A stretch of 51,786 nucleotides of DNA. Source: GCA-2705995 sp965661625. Its GTDB lineage: Bacteria > Bacteroidota > Bacteroidia > Flavobacteriales_G > Salibacteraceae. The position numbers were made by a program, and so were the translations under genes. Position 1 is the stretch's first letter. The number at the start of each line of letters is the position of its first letter. The DNA is taken from assembly GCA_965661625.1 (NCBI GenBank), contig CBFIEM010000019.1:1-51786 (forward strand), given 5' to 3'. The notes beneath the pieces were generated by a model, which did not search any database, was not told the DNA's origin, and was given only the letters and a program-made list of their open reading frames with translations. Below, one piece after another: positions 51,736 to 51,786 of this stretch.

Positions 51736-51786
51736 CGTTCAGCGAAAGACTTTTTTGCTTCGTTTTTTGGTCTTTCAAAAAATGAA
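51736..51786. repeat. Terminal direct repeat, right copy
   Basis: The same 51 bases as 1-51 except c for t at the 23rd position. The window ends exactly where the match ends, consistent with an assembly stopping in a dispersed repeat. Confidence 0.85.

Noticed and set aside
1..51786. A circular plasmid, suggested by the matching ends
   Set aside because: The overlap has a mismatch and a low-complexity T-rich core. The window carries core chromosomal genes and no replication, partition or mobilisation gene.

Overview
The window looks like a chromosomal contig from a marine or aquatic Bacteroidota, probably Flavobacteriia-like (inferred). The evidence is type IX secretion (T9SS) sorting domains on giant adhesins and on a cytochrome c peroxidase, Bacteroidota-type promoters (TTG-N~19-23-TAnnTTTG), few Shine-Dalgarno sites, and families such as DUF2911 and DUF6588. 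Core genes (map, queD, lpxH, mce) argue against a plasmid. Both ends carry a nearly identical 51-base direct repeat (1-51 and 51736-51786, one mismatch) next to a GC-rich non-coding element in opposite orientations. The contig therefore probably stops at dispersed repeats.

Layout. 1-3.1 kb: TSUP permease, HAD phosphatase, methylmalonyl-CoA epimerase and an FAD oxidoreductase. 3.2-18 kb: three tandem paralogous giant secreted proteins, two ending in a visible T9SS type B sorting domain and the third interrupted by a 99-base N gap. The gap is very probably a collapsed copy of about 1.66 kb of the second gene. The third gene (2368 aa) has eight SprB-type repeats inserted inside its N-terminal domain. 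18-21.5 kb: a degenerate histidine-kinase-like membrane protein, a Nudix hydrolase and a secreted BNR/Asp-box propeller protein.

21.4-23.6 kb (minus strand) is the most interesting locus: a small secreted precursor with three KCGEGKCGEGKCG blocks (9 Cys), then an MNIO/DUF692 enzyme and a DUF2063 partner. This matches the HvfABC-type oxazolone/thioamide RiPP (copper-binding peptide) systems. A strong intrinsic terminator separates precursor and enzymes and would act as an attenuator. 23.7-26.7 kb: a DUF2911-TPR protein and a GT-C membrane protein with TPRs.

26.8-39.9 kb: an exopolysaccharide locus with a lipid-carrier glycosyl-1-phosphate transferase, several glycosyltransferases, two adjacent sulfotransferases, a Wzx flippase, two Wzy/WaaL-like proteins and a Wzz-like protein. 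A sulfated surface polysaccharide is inferred. The three large transport/polymerisation membrane proteins are single plus-strand genes dropped between minus-strand runs, with overlapping ends.

39.9-51.5 kb: a stand-alone response regulator, an ALDH7-like dehydrogenase, an M17 aminopeptidase, a DUF6588 outer-membrane protein, a GT-C protein, a T9SS-sorted di-haem peroxidase, and two compact plus-strand operons (pepE-elbB; HAD-like-map-queD-lpxH). I saw no rRNA, tRNA, CRISPR, transposase or phage gene.
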